Positions 7,008 to 17,142 are shown, counted from the stretch's first letter. The stretch: DNA of 54,340 bases from Bacteroidaceae bacterium (GCA_024401305.1 JAKSLI010000017.1:1-54340); one strand, 5' to 3'. A program made the numbers and translations. The notes: generated by a model from the sequence alone, not told the origin.

Positions 7008-9223
7008 ACATATCTGAATTCTTCTATCAGCAACGCTCCGAATGGCCTTTAGCCAAGAAAAACTACGACGACCTCGCAAATGTGAAGGTCACACCTCTTG
7101 TACTCTCCAATGGCGTTACAATTCATAAGCAATGCAATCCTGCTCGTATTGTTTCTACAGGCGCCAAGATTGACAAGGCTACACTCGCAAAGCGTCCTTG
7201 CTTTCTCTGCGACAAGAACCGCCCTCCAGAGCAAGCTTCATTCCCTTTTGCAGCCACCGTTCCCGAAGCTTCTTCTTCTTCTTCGGTCTCAACCATAGTT
7301 CCCGAAACATCCGCTTCGGTCTCTCCATCAGGCTTCCATATCCTCATCAACCCTTTCCCAATTCTTTCTACCCATTTCACGATGCCTTCCAAGCGTCATG
7401 AACTGCAGCAGATAAAGCCTTACTTCCCGGTAATGCTTGATTTCGTGGATCAGAATCCGGAAAGTTTCATTTTCTACAATGGTCCTCGCAGCGGCGCTTC
7501 CGCTCCTGACCACATGCATTTCCAGGCAGGATTGGTGAAGGATGTCCCTTTCTACAACCAAGCAGCCACAGTTTCCGAAGTTTCTCTTTCTAGCTCTGCT
7601 ACCGTTCCCGAAGTTTTTCCTTCTGGCTCAACCACCGTTCGCGAAGCGTCCGCTTCGGGTTCTACCCTCTTCATCCGCAACAACTGGCCTGGCGCCTGCA
7701 TCTCCATTTCCCATACGGAAAAGCTAACTATCATTGCTGAATTCCATCGCATTTACGAGGCTCTTCCAATACCTACCGGCGAATACGAGCCGATGTTTAA
7801 TGTCTTCGCCCGCAAGATTGATGGCATATACGAAGTTACAATCTTTCTTCGTTCTCAGCATCGTCCTTCTTGCTATGGCATGGAAATGCATAACCGCCTA
7901 GTTTCTCCGGGAGCTCTTGACATGGCAGGCTTGCTCATCACCCCTCGCCTTGAAGACTACGAAGCAATAACAGCCGCAGAAGCTGAATCTATTTACAACG
8001 AGGTTTCTGCGCCAGAGCTCATAGACTATCTCAACTACAATCTTGACCATCAAGGTCGAAAACTTGCAGTTGGACTCATTGAGACAGAAGGTGAAATCAA
8101 GTATTCTTTCAATGGCGAATACAAGAAACTCCAACTTCTCAACGATACAATCTTCATTCCTGCAAACGACAATTGTACATTCACTATCGAAAACATCGTT
8201 ATCGGTGTGAATTTCCACTGGCAACAGGAACGCAAACTTACTTACTCAGGCATACTCAAACTCACGAAAACACCGGATGGTAAGAACTGCGCCATAAATA
8301 TTCTGCCGATAGAAGAATATCTGAAGAGCGTCATCTCAAGCGAGATGAGCGCCATGTCTGACAAGGAACTTCTTAAGGCTCACGCTATTCTTTCCCGCAG
8401 TTGGCTGATTGCTAACATTGAAGGAGTTCACAACAACAAAACCATTGTAACCAGTGAAACCGATGGAACTCCCGAAACCTTGGTATGGTACGATCGTTCT
8501 GCCCACACCATTTACGATGTTTGTGCCGACGATCACTGCCAACGCTACCAAGGCGTGACGATGCAGACATCTCCACTTGTGGAAGAAGCTGTTGATGAAA
8601 CACGTGGAAAGGTTCTAATGTACGATGGGAAAATCTGCGACGCGCGCTTCTCCAAATGCTGCGGTGGTAAGTCTGAAGAATATGAATACTGCTGGGACAA
8701 CTCGGCTCACCCTTATCTTGTCAGCGTAGATTGCCCGTTCTGCAACACCGCCGAGCAGTTCGATTCTCAGGAACAAGAGCAGAAAGTGTTGAGACAAGTG
8801 CTCAACGACTACGACCTTGAGACACGCCATTTCTACAACTGGACAGCCACATACGAGAACCCTGACATCAAGGAAATCGTACCTCTTGAGCGCGGAAAGA
8901 GTGGCAGATTATGGAAGATAAAGGTCATCTACAACGACGGTCGTGAGGAAATCGTAGGCAAGGAACTCGAGATTCGCCGCCGCCTCTCTAATACCCACCT
9001 TTACAGCAGTTGGTTTAACATTCATGAAGCGCCCGTTTCGGCAAAAGCAGGCACAGTTCCCGAAGCTTTTCCTTCGGGACAATCAGCCACCTTCCTCATT
9101 GAAGGTCGCGGCTGGGGTCATGGAGTTGGTTTATGCCAGATAGGAGCTGCCGTCATGGCCGCAAAGGGCTACAAGTACGACGAGATTCTGCTCCATTACT
9201 TTCCGAAATCACAGATTCTATAA
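7004..9223 (+). CDS. HIT-like (DUF4922) / SpoIID-LytB fusion protein with repeat-encoded inserts
   Basis: 739 residues. The N-terminal half resembles DUF4922 proteins: CFLCDKNRPPEQ at about 64-75, and DHMHFQAG at about 168, an H-x-H-x-Q motif of the HIT nucleotidyl-transferase/hydrolase type. The C-terminal half (about 395-739) resembles SpoIID/LytB: LPIEEYLKSVISSEM, KAHAILSRSW and GWGHGVGLCQIGAAVMA, linked elsewhere to peptidoglycan remodelling. No signal peptide is seen. Odd: three places hold low-complexity peptides of the type ATVPEASSS, ATVPEVFPSG and TTVREASASG (about residues 83-107, 187-222, 683-697), encoded by palindromic repeats and unlike the rest of the protein. Coupled to the small ORF upstream. 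The activity of this fusion is not known to me. Confidence 0.85.
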   Translation: MNISEFFYQQRSEWPLAKKNYDDLANVKVTPLVLSNGVTIHKQCNPARIVSTGAKIDKATLAKRPCFLCDKNRPPEQASFPFAATVPEASSSSSVSTIVPETSASVSPSGFHILINPFPILSTHFTMPSKRHELQQIKPYFPVMLDFVDQNPESFIFYNGPRSGASAPDHMHFQAGLVKDVPFYNQAATVSEVSLSSSATVPEVFPSGSTTVREASASGSTLFIRNNWPGACISISHTEKLTIIAEFHRIYEALPIPTGEYEPMFNVFARKIDGIYEVTIFLRSQHRPSCYGMEMHNRLVSPGALDMAGLLITPRLEDYEAITAAEAESIYNEVSAPELIDYLNYNLDHQGRKLAVGLIETEGEIKYSFNGEYKKLQLLNDTIFIPANDNCTFTIENIVIGVNFHWQQERKLTYSGILKLTKTPDGKNCAINILPIEEYLKSVISSEMSAMSDKELLKAHAILSRSWLIANIEGVHNNKTIVTSETDGTPETLVWYDRSAHTIYDVCADDHCQRYQGVTMQTSPLVEEAVDETRGKVLMYDGKICDARFSKCCGGKSEEYEYCWDNSAHPYLVSVDCPFCNTAEQFDSQEQEQKVLRQVLNDYDLETRHFYNWTATYENPDIKEIVPLERGKSGRLWKIKVIYNDGREEIVGKELEIRRRLSNTHLYSSWFNIHEAPVSAKAGTVPEAFPSGQSATFLIEGRGWGHGVGLCQIGAAVMAAKGYKYDEILLHYFPKSQIL
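7253..7310 (+). repeat. Coding palindromic repeat, two degenerate copies
   Basis: GCCACCGTTCCCGAAGC and AGTTCCCGAAACATCCGC, each followed by TTCGG. CCGAAG/CTTCGG arms lie at 7263-7268 and 7278-7283. Read in frame as ATVPEASS and STIVPETSAS. Confidence 0.65.
7563..7668 (+). repeat. Coding palindromic repeat, three tandem copies
   Basis: Three copies at about 34-bp spacing: GCCACAGTTTCCGAAG, GCTACCGTTCCCGAAG and ACCACCGTTCGCGAAGCG. The last holds a perfect palindrome CGAAGCGTCCGCTTCG at 7642-7657. All are in the frame giving TVxE(A/V)(S/F). Confidence 0.7.
9049..9090 (+). repeat. Coding palindromic repeat, single copy
   Basis: GGCACAGTTCCCGAAG with perfect 7-bp arms CCCGAAG (9059-9065) and CTTCGGG (9072-9078). 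Read in frame as GTVPEAFPSGQ, then SAT, close to the SpoIID catalytic-type motif near the C-terminus. Confidence 0.7.
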
Positions 9224-9249
9224 TTGTAAATTCTATCCTACTTAAAAAC

Positions 9250-9279
9250 AAAGGGAACTGCTTCTAACAGTTCCCTTTT
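9250..9279. terminator. Bidirectional terminator
   Basis: Stem AAAGGGAACTG / CAGTTCCCTTT with a 7-nt loop, between convergent genes. T-rich on the plus side, A-rich on the other. Confidence 0.8.
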
Positions 9280-9323
9280 ATTCTATTATCTTGCCAAGAC
9301 TTTTATCTTGCCAAAACATTCTT

Positions 9324-11063
9324 TTATCTCACCAAGACCTTCTTTCCGTTAATGATATACAAGCCACCGGCAGCCTTCTCTACGCGCTGTCCAGCCAAGT
9401 TGTATATTCCCGTTTTCTTGGTCTGCTCAGCCTTTGCGTTGCTTATGCCAGAGCTCTTATCCGTCATTGTTATCTTGTAGATGCGTACGCCTTTGCCATG
9501 TATTACAAGTCCCTTCTTTTTCAACTGGTCGTAAGTCGTAGCATTGAAGGTGAGTGATGTCTTATGGTTTGTGCCTATAGAAGTCTTGTAGTATGTTCCA
9601 GGATTGAAATCTCCAGAGTATTGTGTTTTGCCATCAACAGTGAAAGAAGGCTTTGATGCCCAGTCGCCATAGAACAACTGCAATGCGTTGTAGCTTTCTT
9701 CCTGCTTATACTCCAATACAACTTGTGCAGATGAGCTGAAACCAGCAAACATAGCGGCTGGGATTGTTATGCCATCGCCCCAGTTTAACACTTTGTCGCC
9801 CTCAAAACAGATATACTCTTCAGCAGTATCTACGACTGGATATTCGCCGGCAAAGTCGCTGCCATGATAAGCCTTGGTCACACATTCCGCAAGATCAGGT
9901 TGTATGAAAGCAGGAATACTGCGTAGCGGACCATCAGACATTCCCATCCAGAAGAATGTTCCCATTCCGGCAGCCTTTGTCTGCTTAACGAAATATTCAG
10001 CAAACTGAAGCATAAGCTCGCGGCGAACATCGTAGTCGGTCTTGCCTGTACCTTTATCTACATTGCTTGTGCCCCATTCTCCGAAGATTACAGGTCCACC
10101 TTTTGAAACGAGATTGTCCTTCAGCACCTTAATCATGCCGTCAACTTCACTCTTGATTTCATACAATGAGCGTGATACTTCTGTTGTACCGCTGGTCTTT
10201 GTGAGGGCTGGGTAGGTGTGAACCTCAAAGATGATATGCCCCTTGCCAGCTTCACCATCAGGCATCTGAAGCTTTGTCAGCGGATCCTTGAGGTGAGAGT
10301 TCCAAGTGCCATAGCCGTTTGCTGCTGCGTAAGTGTTTATCACGAGGTTGCGCGTAGCATTGTTTCCGCCAGATGCACGAACCACATTCACAAAGCTCTG
10401 TGCGTAGCCATTCAAACCTTTGTATGCAGAAGCAGCATCTGTAGCATTGTATTGGCCTGAAGCAGCGAAAGTGGCAAAACACCATGAGTTGTACTTGTCG
10501 AGCATCTCATTGTAACTTTCAAATATAAGCTCCTTGCCGTAGTCCTTGAACTCCTCTGCAATCTGCTTCCAAAGCCCTTCGAATCGGTCCTTGTTGAGGT
10601 TGTAAGAATCCTCGCCAGCCTTTATCCAAGAAATGTGATTATCGCCGTCAGCGCCGGTGTCATGATGCACATTGATAATGCAGTAAAGGTCATTGTCCAG
10701 CACATAGTCAACAACCTGATGCACACGCTTCATCCATGCAGCATCTACTTTTCCATTCTTGTCCATGTGGTTGTACCAAGTCACAGGAACGCGGATTGCA
10801 CCAAAGCCAGCTTTCTTCATCATGGCGAAGAGCTCAGGCTTTGTCACAGGTTGTCCCCAATAGGTTTCGGAATCCACGCCTTGTTGTCCCCAATAGGAAG
10901 CAATGCTAAAATCCTTACCGGAATTTTTATGAGCGTCAAGTGTGTTGCCGAGGTTCCAACCTACGCCCATGTTCTTTACGGCTTCAGTAGCAGTCTCTGT
11001 TATTTGCGCATTGATGCTGAGTGCTGATGCGGCTATCAGCGAAAGTATTATAACTCTTTTCAT
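9324..11063 (-). CDS. Secreted glycoside hydrolase family 5 (endoglucanase-like)
   Basis: 579 residues. Signal peptide MKRVIILSLIAASALSINAQ. The GH5 catalytic domain spans about 25-390: GWNLGNTLDAHKN near the start, acid/base Glu186 in ESYNEMLD, nucleophile Glu329 in VIFGEWGTSN. GH5 enzymes of this type hydrolyse beta-1,4-glucans or related hemicelluloses; the substrate is not decided here. Residues about 410-540 look like a beta-sandwich carbohydrate-binding or accessory domain. The end, GIYNLAGQRV then GGLYIINGKKVLVR, is a conserved tail shared with the BspA-like protein at 23941-27237 and resembles a type IX secretion sorting signal. Promoter at 11096-11104. Confidence 0.92.
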   Translation of the reverse strand: MKRVIILSLIAASALSINAQITETATEAVKNMGVGWNLGNTLDAHKNSGKDFSIASYWGQQGVDSETYWGQPVTKPELFAMMKKAGFGAIRVPVTWYNHMDKNGKVDAAWMKRVHQVVDYVLDNDLYCIINVHHDTGADGDNHISWIKAGEDSYNLNKDRFEGLWKQIAEEFKDYGKELIFESYNEMLDKYNSWCFATFAASGQYNATDAASAYKGLNGYAQSFVNVVRASGGNNATRNLVINTYAAANGYGTWNSHLKDPLTKLQMPDGEAGKGHIIFEVHTYPALTKTSGTTEVSRSLYEIKSEVDGMIKVLKDNLVSKGGPVIFGEWGTSNVDKGTGKTDYDVRRELMLQFAEYFVKQTKAAGMGTFFWMGMSDGPLRSIPAFIQPDLAECVTKAYHGSDFAGEYPVVDTAEEYICFEGDKVLNWGDGITIPAAMFAGFSSSAQVVLEYKQEESYNALQLFYGDWASKPSFTVDGKTQYSGDFNPGTYYKTSIGTNHKTSLTFNATTYDQLKKKGLVIHGKGVRIYKITMTDKSSGISNAKAEQTKKTGIYNLAGQRVEKAAGGLYIINGKKVLVR

Positions 11064-11095
11064 GATGATTTGTAATTCTTGTTAAAGTAGCGTGT

Positions 11096-11104
11096 GCAAA
11101 GTTA
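11096..11104 (-). promoter_or_regulatory. GH5 gene promoter -7 box
   Basis: TAACTTTGC on the minus strand, 32 bp upstream of the GH5 ATG. Confidence 0.65.
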
Positions 11105-11186
11105 ATACTTTTTTTGAAAACAAATGCATAAACTCACAAATCTTCATAAATTCAACTCTTTTCTTTGCATATTCGGAAGAAAATAT

Positions 11187-11195
11187 TAACTTTGC
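11187..11195 (+). promoter_or_regulatory. Transporter gene promoter -7 box
   Basis: TAACTTTGC with TTTG about 20 bp upstream (11164-11167). It lies downstream of an ATG at 11092 and so sets the real start at 11221. Confidence 0.75.
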
Positions 11196-11220
11196 AGACG
11201 TAAACTGCAAAACCCTAATT

Positions 11221-12495
11221 ATGAAAAATCCTTGGTCATGGGTGCCTTCGCTCTATTCCGCAGAAGGCTTGCCATATGTAATAGTAATGCAGGTCGCCGT
11301 GTTGATGTACAAGCAATTTGACTTGAGCAATACGGAGATTGCCCTCTATACCTCGATGTTCTATCTGCCGTGGACAATCAAGCCGCTGTGGAGTCCGTTC
11401 ATCGATATGTACAAGACAAAACGCTGGTGGATAATCACGATGCAAACTCTCATAGGAGCAGCTTTTGCCGGCATCGCATTCACCATCCCAACAGACTTCT
11501 GGCTGCAAGCTACGATAGCATTCTTTTGGCTTCTTGCCTTCTCCAGTGCTACTCACGATGTCGCGGCCGATGGTTTTTATATGCTTGGACTCAATGAGGG
11601 TGAGCAATCTATGTTCGTTGGCATTCGAAGCACATTCTATCGCCTTGCATCCCTTTTCGGTTCTGGTGTTCTTATAATGATTGCAGGCAACCTTCAGACA
11701 TTGATGAAGGGTAGCGTGAAGTATTCGTGGAGCCTTATTTTCTACGGACTTACAGGCATCTTCATAGCTCTTATGCTTTGGCATACTAGAGCACTTCCGA
11801 AGCCAAAGACCGACAAGGGACTGGAAGGAAACATTTCCTTCTCCGATGTTCTCGATGAACTTTGGGAAACCATTAAGTCGTTCTTTACAAAGATGCCTCT
11901 AAAGGAAGTCATTCTTGCCACCTGCTTCATGCTCCTTTACCGTATGCCGGAAGGTTTGCTCGTGAAGATTACTCCGCTCTTCCTCATCGAACCGCAGAGT
12001 GCCGGTGGTCTTGGTCTTTCGCCTCAGGAAATCGGTTTTGTTCAAGGAACAGTTGGCGTCATCGGACTCACATTAGGCGGTATTCTCGGCGGTGTGCTTG
12101 TCAGTCGCGACGGATTGAAGAAGTGGCTTTGGCCAATGGTCTTTGCCATCACAATCCCAGATGCAGTATATATCTATCTGAGTATGGCATTGCCTGATAA
12201 TTTCTTCCTCATAAACGCTTGCATCGCTCTCGAGCAGTTCGGCTACGGCTTCGGTTTCACTGCTTATATGATGTATCTCATATATTACAGTCGTGGCGAG
12301 CATAAGACATCCCACTACGCCCTCTGTACAGCCTTCATGGCACTCTCGATGATGATTCCAGGACTCTTCTCCGGATGGTTGCAAGAGACAGTTGGCTACC
12401 GCATGTTCTTCATCATCGTCATGGCACTCTGCGCCATTACCTTCATCGTCTCAGCCCTTGTGAAAATAGACCCTCATTTCGGAAAGAAAGAATAA
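11221..12495 (+). CDS. MFS transporter, AmpG-like
   Basis: 424 residues with about 12 hydrophobic segments. Begins MKNPWSWVPSLYSAEGLPYV, the usual N-terminus of AmpG/PAT-like permeases, which import muropeptides in proteobacteria. The frame is open up to an ATG at 11092, but the promoter at 11187-11195 and family alignment support 11221. The conserved loop after TM2 is present (YLPWTIKPLWSPFID). The substrate in this organism is unproven; muropeptide recycling or sugar import are both possible. Divergent from the GH5 gene and ends before a shared terminator with rpsA. Confidence 0.9.
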   Translation: MKNPWSWVPSLYSAEGLPYVIVMQVAVLMYKQFDLSNTEIALYTSMFYLPWTIKPLWSPFIDMYKTKRWWIITMQTLIGAAFAGIAFTIPTDFWLQATIAFFWLLAFSSATHDVAADGFYMLGLNEGEQSMFVGIRSTFYRLASLFGSGVLIMIAGNLQTLMKGSVKYSWSLIFYGLTGIFIALMLWHTRALPKPKTDKGLEGNISFSDVLDELWETIKSFFTKMPLKEVILATCFMLLYRMPEGLLVKITPLFLIEPQSAGGLGLSPQEIGFVQGTVGVIGLTLGGILGGVLVSRDGLKKWLWPMVFAITIPDAVYIYLSMALPDNFFLINACIALEQFGYGFGFTAYMMYLIYYSRGEHKTSHYALCTAFMALSMMIPGLFSGWLQETVGYRMFFIIVMALCAITFIVSALVKIDPHFGKKE

Positions 12496-12623
12496 GTCAA
12501 CAAGTAATCAGCCTTCCTCTCAAAGTTTAATAAACCGTTCTACATAATTATTTGAGTACGAAAAGAGTGCTAAAATGAATAAACATACTCTCGTTTACTA
12601 GCTCTTCTCAAAATACTACTATT

Positions 12624-12657
12624 AAAAAAGCTCTCGCAGATCTGCGAGAGCTTTTTT
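12624..12657. terminator. Perfectly palindromic bidirectional terminator
   Basis: A perfect 34-bp palindrome: A6, GCTCTCGCAGA, TCTGCGAGAGC, T6. It serves both the transporter gene (plus) and rpsA (minus). Confidence 0.95.
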
Positions 12658-12679
12658 ATAGCGATTATGGTAAGTTTGA

Positions 12680-14446
12680 TTACTTGCCTTCCATCTGAGC
12701 CTTGAGAGCTGCGAGAGCGTCGAGGTCGCCGAGGCTTGTACCACCTGATACGTTCTGGATAGCAGGAGCTGCTTCCTTCTGAGCGCGTGGCTTGCGTGCT
12801 GGCTTCTCAGCTTCCTTCTCTGGTTCGAATGTACGAGAGTGAGAGAGGATGATACGCTTTGTTTCCTTAACGAATTCGATTACCTTGAACTCGAGTTCTT
12901 CGCCCTTCTGAGCCTGTGAACCGTCAGCCTTAACGAGGTGCTTTGGAGTTGCGAAACCTTCACCACCTTCGTTGAGAGTAACTACTGCACCGCGCTCCAT
13001 TACGTCAGCGATAACGCCTGTGTGTACAGAACCTGGAGTGTAGATTGTCTCGTAAGTGTCCCAAGGGTTGTCCTCAAGCTGCTTGTGGCCGAGAGAGAGA
13101 CGACGGTTTTCCTTGTCGATTTCGAGTACCATTACGTCGATAGGCTCGCCTACCTTTGTGAACTCTGATGGGTGCTTTACCTTCTTTGTCCAAGAGAGGT
13201 CAGAGATGTGGATGAGACCATCAACACCTTCCTCGAGCTCTACGAAGATACCGAAGTTAGTGAAGTTGCGTACCTTAGCTGTGTGCTTGCTGCCTACAGG
13301 GTACTTAACCTCGATTGCCTCCCATGGATCTTCCTTAAGCTGCTTGATGCCGAGAGACATCTTGCGCTCCTCGCGGTCGAGTGTGAGGACAACAGCCTCT
13401 ACTTCGTCGCCTACCTTGAGGAAGTCCTGTGCTGAACGGAGGTGCTGGCTCCAAGACATTTCAGAAACGTGGATGAGACCTTCAACGCCTGGTGCTACCT
13501 CAACGAATGCACCGTAATCAGCGATAACAACAACCTTACCTGTGAGCTTGTCGCCCTTCTGGAGGTTAGCATCGAGTGCATCCCATGGGTGTGGAGTAAG
13601 CTGCTTGAGACCGAGAGCGATACGCTTCTTCTCGTTGTCGAAGTCGATGATAACAACGTTGATCTTCTGGTCGAGAGCAACAACTTCCTTTGGATCGCTT
13701 ACGCGGCCCCAAGAGAGGTCTGTGATATGGATGAGTCCGTCAACTCCGCCGAGGTCAACGAATACACCGTAAGAAGTGATGTTCTTAACAGTACCTTCGA
13801 GGATCTGACCCTTTTCGAGCTTAGAGATGATTTCCTTCTTCTGCTGTTCGAGCTCAGCCTCAATGAGAGACTTGTGAGAAACAACAACATTCTTGAACTC
13901 CTGGTTGATCTTGACAACCTTGAATTCCATTGTCTTGCCTACGTACTGGTCGTAGTCGCGGATTGGATGAACGTCGATCTGTGAACCTGGCAAGAATGCT
14001 TCGATTCCGAATACGTCAACGATCATACCACCCTTAGTGCGGCACTTGATGTAGCCGTTGATAACCTGATCCTCATCGAGAGCCTGGTTAACGAGATCCC
14101 AAGACTTAGAGAGACGAGCCTTCTTGTGAGAGAGCTGGAGCTGACCCTTCTTGTCTTCTGGGTTTTCTACCAAAACTTCAACCTTGTCGCCAACCTTGAG
14201 TTCTGGATTGTAGCGGAATTCAGACGCTGGGATAATACCGTCTGACTTGTAACCGATGTTGACAACAACTTCCTTCTTGTCAACGTGGATTACTGTACCA
14301 TCAACCACCTGGTTTTCAGATACCTTGTTAAGTGTTTCAGCGTAAGCCTTTTCGAGTTCCTCGTGGCTTGCACCAAGAGTTGAGCCATTTTCAAATTCTT
14401 CCCAATTGAAGTCTTCCAATGGCTGGATGTTTTTGAGGTTTGACAT
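12680..14446 (-). CDS. rpsA: 30S ribosomal protein S1
   Basis: Binds mRNA at the ribosome; especially important where Shine-Dalgarno sequences are rare, as here. 588 residues with six S1 RNA-binding repeats, e.g. GQILEGTVKNITSYGVFVDL and VDGLIHITDLSWGR at about 215-250, recurring to about 530. The Lys/Ala-rich tail (EKPARKPRAQKE) is typical of Bacteroidetes. Leader of about 100 nt from the promoter at 14547-14555. Confidence 0.97.
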   Translation of the reverse strand: MSNLKNIQPLEDFNWEEFENGSTLGASHEELEKAYAETLNKVSENQVVDGTVIHVDKKEVVVNIGYKSDGIIPASEFRYNPELKVGDKVEVLVENPEDKKGQLQLSHKKARLSKSWDLVNQALDEDQVINGYIKCRTKGGMIVDVFGIEAFLPGSQIDVHPIRDYDQYVGKTMEFKVVKINQEFKNVVVSHKSLIEAELEQQKKEIISKLEKGQILEGTVKNITSYGVFVDLGGVDGLIHITDLSWGRVSDPKEVVALDQKINVVIIDFDNEKKRIALGLKQLTPHPWDALDANLQKGDKLTGKVVVIADYGAFVEVAPGVEGLIHVSEMSWSQHLRSAQDFLKVGDEVEAVVLTLDREERKMSLGIKQLKEDPWEAIEVKYPVGSKHTAKVRNFTNFGIFVELEEGVDGLIHISDLSWTKKVKHPSEFTKVGEPIDVMVLEIDKENRRLSLGHKQLEDNPWDTYETIYTPGSVHTGVIADVMERGAVVTLNEGGEGFATPKHLVKADGSQAQKGEELEFKVIEFVKETKRIILSHSRTFEPEKEAEKPARKPRAQKEAAPAIQNVSGGTSLGDLDALAALKAQMEGK

Positions 14447-14546
14447 AGAGTTAATTAAAAAATCCTGAGGACTCCGGCTTCTGCATTTCTGCTTTCTGCC
14501 TTTACCTCTTTAGAGAGTTAATAAATATTGTTAATAAAAATCGGGC

Positions 14547-14555
14547 GCAAAATTA
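14547..14555 (-). promoter_or_regulatory. rpsA promoter -7 box
   Basis: TAATTTTGC on the minus strand, 100 bp upstream of rpsA; it lies just before the end of the upstream glycosyltransferase gene. Confidence 0.7.
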
Positions 14556-14570
14556 CACATTTTCAGCTAG

Positions 14571-15590
14571 TTACGCAAATATTTCGTAGAATTTCTTCTT
14601 CTGCTTGCCAAAATACTGCCAAAGAATTGATTTGTTCGTAAGGTCTTGGCTTTCATTTAGTTTGCGATTTGCCTGAATGTGTACTCTATCTTTCGCGAAA
14701 TCGGACTTCCAATTGGCGAAATCCTTCCTTGCTTTCATTATTGCCTTCACGTCTGCAATGTTGCCTTTCGCAAGGCTTTGAAGCATGGCAACACGGTCAA
14801 GCCAATAGCGAGCACGCATCACTTTCTTCAGGTCTTTCTGAGGAAGGTTCTTGTATAGCATCGTGAGGTTGTTGCGGAAGTTGAGGTGCGTCTTTCGCGG
14901 ATTTCCCTGCGGAAGAGTGCCACCGCCAACATGGTAAACCTTGCTGCCTGTGACGCAGTAGATCTTCTTGCCGAAGATTCTCAATCGCCAGCAAAGGTCT
15001 ATCTCCTCATTGTGGGCAAAGAACCTGCCGTCGAGACCACCGTAGTCAAGATAGTCTTTTGTGCGAACCATCATACAAGCACCTGTAGCCCAATGGATTG
15101 CAAGCGGAGAGTCGTATTGTCCTTCGTCTTTTTCTACGGTGGAGAATATTCTGCCGCGACAATAAGGATAGCCGAACTTGTCGATGAAACCGCCGGCAGC
15201 ACCTGCGTATTCAAACATCTGCTTGTCGTGGTAGGCAAGGAGCTTTGGCTGACACGCTGCGCAGTCTGGATTCTCGTCCATGAAAGAGAGTAGGGGAGTG
15301 AGCCAATCTTTCGTTACTTCGACATCAGAATTCAACAGAACCACATACTCATACTTGCCTTCCACTTGCTTTATGGCACGATTATAACCTTCGGCAAAAC
15401 CATAGTTCTTGTCGAGAACGATAGTCTTTACCGTCGGAAATTCACGCTCAAGCATGGAAAGTGAATCGTCGGTAGAGCCATTGTCTGCAACGATAACATC
15501 TGCTTCCTGAGAGTGTTCAACGACAGAGGGCAGAAACTTTTTAATCATTTCTGCCCCGTTCCAGTTGAGTATTATTACTGCAGTGCGCAT
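14571..15590 (-). CDS. Family 2 glycosyltransferase
   Basis: 339 residues. GT-A fold: N-terminal VIILNWNG, VIVADNGSTDDS, and the metal-binding NSD at residues 87-89 in VVLLNSDVEV. The later FFAHNEEIDLCWRL and WATGACMMVR motifs are typical of rhamnosyltransferase-like GT2 enzymes building surface polysaccharide. No membrane segment is obvious. Its ATG overlaps the gpmI stop by 1 bp, so it is translationally coupled to gpmI. The acceptor and sugar cannot be told from sequence. Confidence 0.92.
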   Translation of the reverse strand: MRTAVIILNWNGAEMIKKFLPSVVEHSQEADVIVADNGSTDDSLSMLEREFPTVKTIVLDKNYGFAEGYNRAIKQVEGKYEYVVLLNSDVEVTKDWLTPLLSFMDENPDCAACQPKLLAYHDKQMFEYAGAAGGFIDKFGYPYCRGRIFSTVEKDEGQYDSPLAIHWATGACMMVRTKDYLDYGGLDGRFFAHNEEIDLCWRLRIFGKKIYCVTGSKVYHVGGGTLPQGNPRKTHLNFRNNLTMLYKNLPQKDLKKVMRARYWLDRVAMLQSLAKGNIADVKAIMKARKDFANWKSDFAKDRVHIQANRKLNESQDLTNKSILWQYFGKQKKKFYEIFA

Positions 15591-17107
15591 TAATCTACAA
15601 TGAGGTTCTCACCTGTCATCTCTGCTGGCTGCTCGAGTCCAAGGATGTGGAGGATAGATGGAGCAACGTCAGCGAGGCGACCGTCCTTCACTGTTGCAGA
15701 ATTGTTGTCTGTAACATAGATGAATGGAACTGGGTTGAGTGAGTGAGCTGTGTTTGGAGTGCCGTCTGGGTTGATAGCGTTGTCAGCATTACCGTGGTCA
15801 GCAATGATGATTGCCTCGTAACCAGCAGCCTTGGCAGTCTCGATAACGTCACGAACGCAGTTGTCAACAGCAGTAACTGCCTTTGCGATAGCGTTGTAGA
15901 TACCAGTGTGACCTACCATGTCACCGTTAGCGAAGTTCACAACAACAAACTGATACTGCTCTGTCTTGAGTGCAGCGCAAAGCTTATCCTTAACCTCGTA
16001 AGCAGACATCTCTGGCTTAAGGTCGTAAGTAGCAACCTTTGGAGAAGCCACGAGGATGCGGTCCTCACCTTCGTATGGAGTCTCGCGACCACCGTTGAAG
16101 AAGAATGTTACGTGAGCGTACTTCTCTGTCTCAGCAGTGTGAAGCTGCTTGATGCCATTCTTTGAGAGATACTCGCCGAGAGTGTTCTCTACGTTCTCTT
16201 TAGGGAAGAGGATGTGAACGCCAGTGAAAGAAGCATCGTATGGAGTCATGCAGTAGTACTGGATGTTAGGGATAGTCTTCATGCCCTGCTCTTCCATGTC
16301 TGTCTGTGAGAGAACCTGAGTGAGCTCCTTGGCACGGTCGTTGCGATAGTTGAAGAAGATAACAACATCACCTTCCTCAATCTTACCGTTTACAGTAGAG
16401 TTTACGATAGGCTTGATGAACTCGTCTGTAACATCATTAGCGTAAGAATCCTTTACTGCCTGAACCATGTCAGAAGCCTCAGCACCCTTGCCACATACGA
16501 TGAGGTCGTAAGCTTCCTTAACGCGCTCCCAACGCTTGTCGCGGTCCATTGCATAGAAACGACCTACGATAGAAGCGATGTTTGCATCGTTTGCAGCACA
16601 AACGTCTGTGATTTCCTGAATGAAGCCAGCACCTGACTTAGGGTCTGTGTCACGACCGTCCATGAAGCAGTGTACGAAAGTCTGCTGTGAAAGACCGTAT
16701 TCCTTACCAATCTCGATGAGCTTCTTGAGGTGGTCGAGTGAAGAGTGGACACCGCCGTTAGAAGTCAAGCCCATGAGGTGGAGCTTCTTGCCGTTTTCCT
16801 TAGCGTAAGAGTAAGCGCTCTTTACCTCTGGGTTTTCAAGGATGGAACCGTCCTTGCAAGCGCGGTTAATCTTTACGAGATCCTGATAAACAATTCGACC
16901 GGCACCAATGTTAAGGTGACCTACCTCTGAGTTACCCATCTGACCGTCAGGAAGACCAACATCTTCGCCTGAAGCCTGAAGCTGAGAAACTGAACTTACT
17001 GCCTGAAGGTAGTCGAGATAAGGGGTTGGTGTGTTGAAGATAACATCACCATTGTTGTGCTTTCCGATGCCCCAACCATCGAGAATCATCAATAATGCTT
17101 TAGCCAT
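15590..17107 (-). CDS. gpmI: 2,3-bisphosphoglycerate-independent phosphoglycerate mutase
   Basis: Interconverts 3- and 2-phosphoglycerate in glycolysis with two Mn ions. 505 residues, full length. [10 protein letters not shown] at the start holds a metal ligand; the phosphorylated Ser60 is in [17 protein letters not shown]; the DHGNAD metal site is near the C-terminus. Preceded by the TetR gene and followed by the glycosyltransferase with 1-bp overlap. Confidence 0.97.
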   Translation of the reverse strand: MAKALLMILDGWGIGKHNNGDVIFNTPTPYLDYLQAVSSVSQLQASGEDVGLPDGQMGNSEVGHLNIGAGRIVYQDLVKINRACKDGSILENPEVKSAYSYAKENGKKLHLMGLTSNGGVHSSLDHLKKLIEIGKEYGLSQQTFVHCFMDGRDTDPKSGAGFIQEITDVCAANDANIASIVGRFYAMDRDKRWERVKEAYDLIVCGKGAEASDMVQAVKDSYANDVTDEFIKPIVNSTVNGKIEEGDVVIFFNYRNDRAKELTQVLSQTDMEEQGMKTIPNIQYYCMTPYDASFTGVHILFPKENVENTLGEYLSKNGIKQLHTAETEKYAHVTFFFNGGRETPYEGEDRILVASPKVATYDLKPEMSAYEVKDKLCAALKTEQYQFVVVNFANGDMVGHTGIYNAIAKAVTAVDNCVRDVIETAKAAGYEAIIIADHGNADNAINPDGTPNTAHSLNPVPFIYVTDNNSATVKDGRLADVAPSILHILGLEQPAEMTGENLIVD

Positions 17108-17142
17108 TTTGATTTAATGAATAATGTATGTTTTTATTATGT

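Noticed and set aside
11092-11220. Longer start for the AmpG-like transporter
   Set aside because: The added 43 residues precede the promoter and are not conserved in the family.
13442-13984. 180-codon open frame antisense to rpsA
   Set aside because: Overlaps S1 repeats on the other strand; composition reflects the repeated S1 coding sequence.
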